Shown here: positions 5,322-7,006 of the stretch, in pieces
Position numbering within the stretch: position 1 is the stretch's first letter
Layout of the letters: the number at the start of each line of letters is the position of its first letter
Source: an uncultured Eubacteriales bacterium
Lineage (GTDB): Bacteria > Bacillota_A > Clostridia > Oscillospirales > CAG-272
Assembly: GCA_900555345.1 (NCBI GenBank)
Contig: USKS01000073.1
Location: 1 to 7,006, forward strand
Direction of reading: 5' to 3'
Length of the DNA: 7,006 bases
Notes under the pieces: model-generated
The model's database searches: none
Told to the model about the DNA's origin: nothing
What the model saw: only the letters and a program-made list of their open reading frames with translations
Position numbers and translations under genes: made by a program

Positions 5322-6983
5322 ATGAACTATACCGTTCTTGTGGTTGACGACGAAGCGGAGCAGCGCAGCGCGCTTATAAGCCGTGTGGACTGGTCTGCCG
5401 CGGGATTTGAGGTCATAGGTGAGGCGGAAAACGGCGTTGAAGCCCTTGACCTTATAGACGCTCTTGAGCCGGACCTTATTCTCACGGATATAAGAATGCC
5501 CATGATTTCGGGGCTTGAGCTTGCGGCAAAGGTCTACGAAATGCGCCCCGCGACGCAGATAGTCATACTCAGCGGCTACGACAGCTTTGACTATGCCCGC
5601 ACTGCCATAAATTACAATATCATAAGCTACCTTCTGAAGCCCATAACCTCTGCGGAAATGTCAAAGGAGCTGTTTTCCATACGCCGCCGTATGGACGAAC
5701 GTCTGGGTAACACCGCGTCGGGGACTGCTGCCGGCGGGGATGTTATGCGCGAGTTGCACAGGCTGCGCACGGACGAATTTCTTTTGCCCCTGCTGCTCGG
5801 CAGCAACGAAAACAAGCCCGATGACGCCGAGCTTTCAAGGCACGCACGGGAGCTTGGTATCCTTGCAGAAGAGGGCGAAAACGGGGAAAAGAGCGATGAC
5901 GGCTCGGATCATGCCGCCGAAGGCGCAAAGAGAAGCACACCGCTGCGTTTTGTCGTGACTGTTTCCAAATTCAAAAACGAAGAGGGAAAATTCAGCGCCG
6001 ACGCAAAGCGTATAGACTTTGTAAACCGAATTATGTCAAGATACCTGCGAAGCGAAAGCCTTGCAGTCTACGGTAGAATAGTAACTCTTGCCGTTATATA
6101 CGACAAGGGAGAAATGTCAAATATACTGGAGCTGCCTCTGAGAGAGGTCGTGCAGAGCGCTAAAAGAATGCTGGGCGAGCGCTGCACCGTAGGCGTCAGC
6201 CGCGAGTTTTCGCAGCTGTCGGACGCGTCCGATGCGTATTTTCAGGCGGTCACCGCGAGGCGCTACACCTCCGACGGCTCAGGCGATGTGCGCTTTATAA
6301 ACGACCAGGAGAGAGACCCGGAGACCGAGATCGAGAGAGTCGAAAAAACCGTCACAAAGCTTGAACAGCTTCTGAAGGTCGGCGGCAGCGACTCCGTAAG
6401 CGGGTTTGTAAACGGGCTGTACGAAAGCAGCACGCCGGAAAACGCAAACCTTTTGGTGGCGGAGATAATCGCCACCGTATACCGCGTTGTAAGCTCGGTT
6501 TCCGACCGCGGCGACGTTATGAAGCTCCTCGGTGATAACCCCATATTCGCGCGCATTACGTCCAATAACAGCGAAAGCGTTATGAAAAACGAGCTCATAA
6601 GCTTCTGCGAAAGCGCAAAAGAGCTCATCTCCCGCTCGCAGAAGCGTGAGACGGAAATCCTCTGCGACCGCGTTATTCAGATAATCGACGAAAGATACTC
6701 CGACGAAGATCTGCTGCTGACCGAGGTCAGCAACATTCTCGCCGTCAGCCCCAATTACCTCAGCGCCCTTATAAAGAAAACGAAAAAGAAAAATTTCTCC
6801 ACACTTCTGACGGAGAAAAGAATGAGGGCCGCGCACGATATGCTTGTCTGCACCAATATGAAGGTGCTTGAGGTGTCGGAGCGGTGCGGCTACAGCGATC
6901 AGCACTATTTCAGCTACTGCTTTAAGAAATTTTACGGCGAGTCCCCCAGTACACTCAGAAACCGCCTGCACCCCGAGGGCTGA
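5322..6983 (+). CDS. Response regulator with receiver domain and AraC-type DNA-binding domain (YesN-like)
   Basis: A complete 553-residue cytoplasmic transcription regulator. The receiver domain (about 3-120) has acidic residues Asp9, Asp10 and Glu11, phosphoacceptor Asp56 in LTDIRMP, switch Ser84 in LSGYDSFDYA and Lys106 in LLKP, so phosphorylation looks intact. A long, poorly conserved middle region (about 140-440) is typical of YesN-type regulators and contains an acidic, Gly-rich, low-complexity stretch at about 183-205. The AraC/XylS helix-turn-helix pair occupies about 450-550, with LTEVSNILAVSPNYLSALIK (466-485) as the first unit and VLEVSERCGYSDQHYFSYCF (515-534) as the second, followed by the usual FYGESPSTLRNR. 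The start follows CGGAGG (5311-5316). It has its own promoter and lies 236 bases after the mgl operon. Such regulators normally pair with a YesM-like sensor kinase and often control adjacent sugar transporters; no kinase is in this window, so control of mgl is an inference. Confidence 0.93.
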   Translation: MNYTVLVVDDEAEQRSALISRVDWSAAGFEVIGEAENGVEALDLIDALEPDLILTDIRMPMISGLELAAKVYEMRPATQIVILSGYDSFDYARTAINYNIISYLLKPITSAEMSKELFSIRRRMDERLGNTASGTAAGGDVMRELHRLRTDEFLLPLLLGSNENKPDDAELSRHARELGILAEEGENGEKSDDGSDHAAEGAKRSTPLRFVVTVSKFKNEEGKFSADAKRIDFVNRIMSRYLRSESLAVYGRIVTLAVIYDKGEMSNILELPLREVVQSAKRMLGERCTVGVSREFSQLSDASDAYFQAVTARRYTSDGSGDVRFINDQERDPETEIERVEKTVTKLEQLLKVGGSDSVSGFVNGLYESSTPENANLLVAEIIATVYRVVSSVSDRGDVMKLLGDNPIFARITSNNSESVMKNELISFCESAKELISRSQKRETEILCDRVIQIIDERYSDEDLLLTEVSNILAVSPNYLSALIKKTKKKNFSTLLTEKRMRAAHDMLVCTNMKVLEVSERCGYSDQHYFSYCFKKFYGESPSTLRNRLHPEG

Positions 6984-7006
6984 CGGGCAAAGCCGCCGTT
7001 ATAAGG

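Noticed and set aside
6279..6971. A 230-codon minus-strand open frame opposite the AraC domain of the regulator
   Set aside because: The plus-strand protein has intact helix-turn-helix motifs throughout this stretch. The antisense product has no family resemblance.
1..7006. CRISPR arrays, insertion sequences, tRNA or rRNA genes, riboswitches, phage genes
   Set aside because: No regularly spaced repeats, transposase motifs, cloverleaf-like sequence, recognised riboswitch cores or phage-type genes were seen on either strand.

Overview
This window looks like a piece of a Firmicutes chromosome, class Clostridia, most likely an Oscillospirales/Ruminococcaceae-type gut anaerobe. This is inferred from the mixed, roughly 50% G+C composition, strong AGGAGG-type ribosome binding sites, a lipoprotein galactose-binding protein, a YesN-type response regulator and a DUF6440 gene. 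It cannot be assigned to a species from the sequence alone.

Left end (1-564, minus strand): the 5' end of a small DUF6440-family gene runs off the window. Immediately upstream of it is the amino-terminal third of an aldo/keto reductase. Its homology stops abruptly after residue 140, and its reading frame runs on through the ribosome binding site and into the start of the DUF6440 gene. The remnant also carries Gly where the family has its catalytic Asp, so it is called a pseudogene. An extended -10 promoter lies upstream.

Divergent spacer (565-873): an AT-rich region holding the minus-strand promoter, two GC-rich palindromes, a long-loop inverted repeat and a plausible plus-strand promoter for the transporter operon.

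Centre (874-5085, plus strand): a galactose/methyl-galactoside (Mgl-type) ABC importer in the order mglB (lipoprotein binding protein), mglA (double ATPase), mglC (permease), followed by a small single-pass membrane protein with one InlB-type B-repeat. A perfect 15-bp hairpin lies between mglB and mglA, where it could keep mglB transcripts more abundant than the rest. MglB would capture the sugar outside the membrane, MglC would form the pore and MglA would power import. The role of the fourth protein is unknown.

Right end (5086-7006, plus strand): two tandem hairpins, then a near-consensus promoter and a complete 553-residue response regulator (receiver domain plus AraC-type DNA-binding domain). 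Regulators of this type commonly control neighbouring sugar transport genes with a membrane histidine kinase. No kinase gene is inside this window.

Most of the window is an ordinary sugar-import locus. The less usual parts are the decayed reductase/DUF6440 junction, the B-repeat protein in the operon, the intercistronic hairpin and substituted sugar-contact residues in MglB. I found no convincing evidence of a wholly new system.
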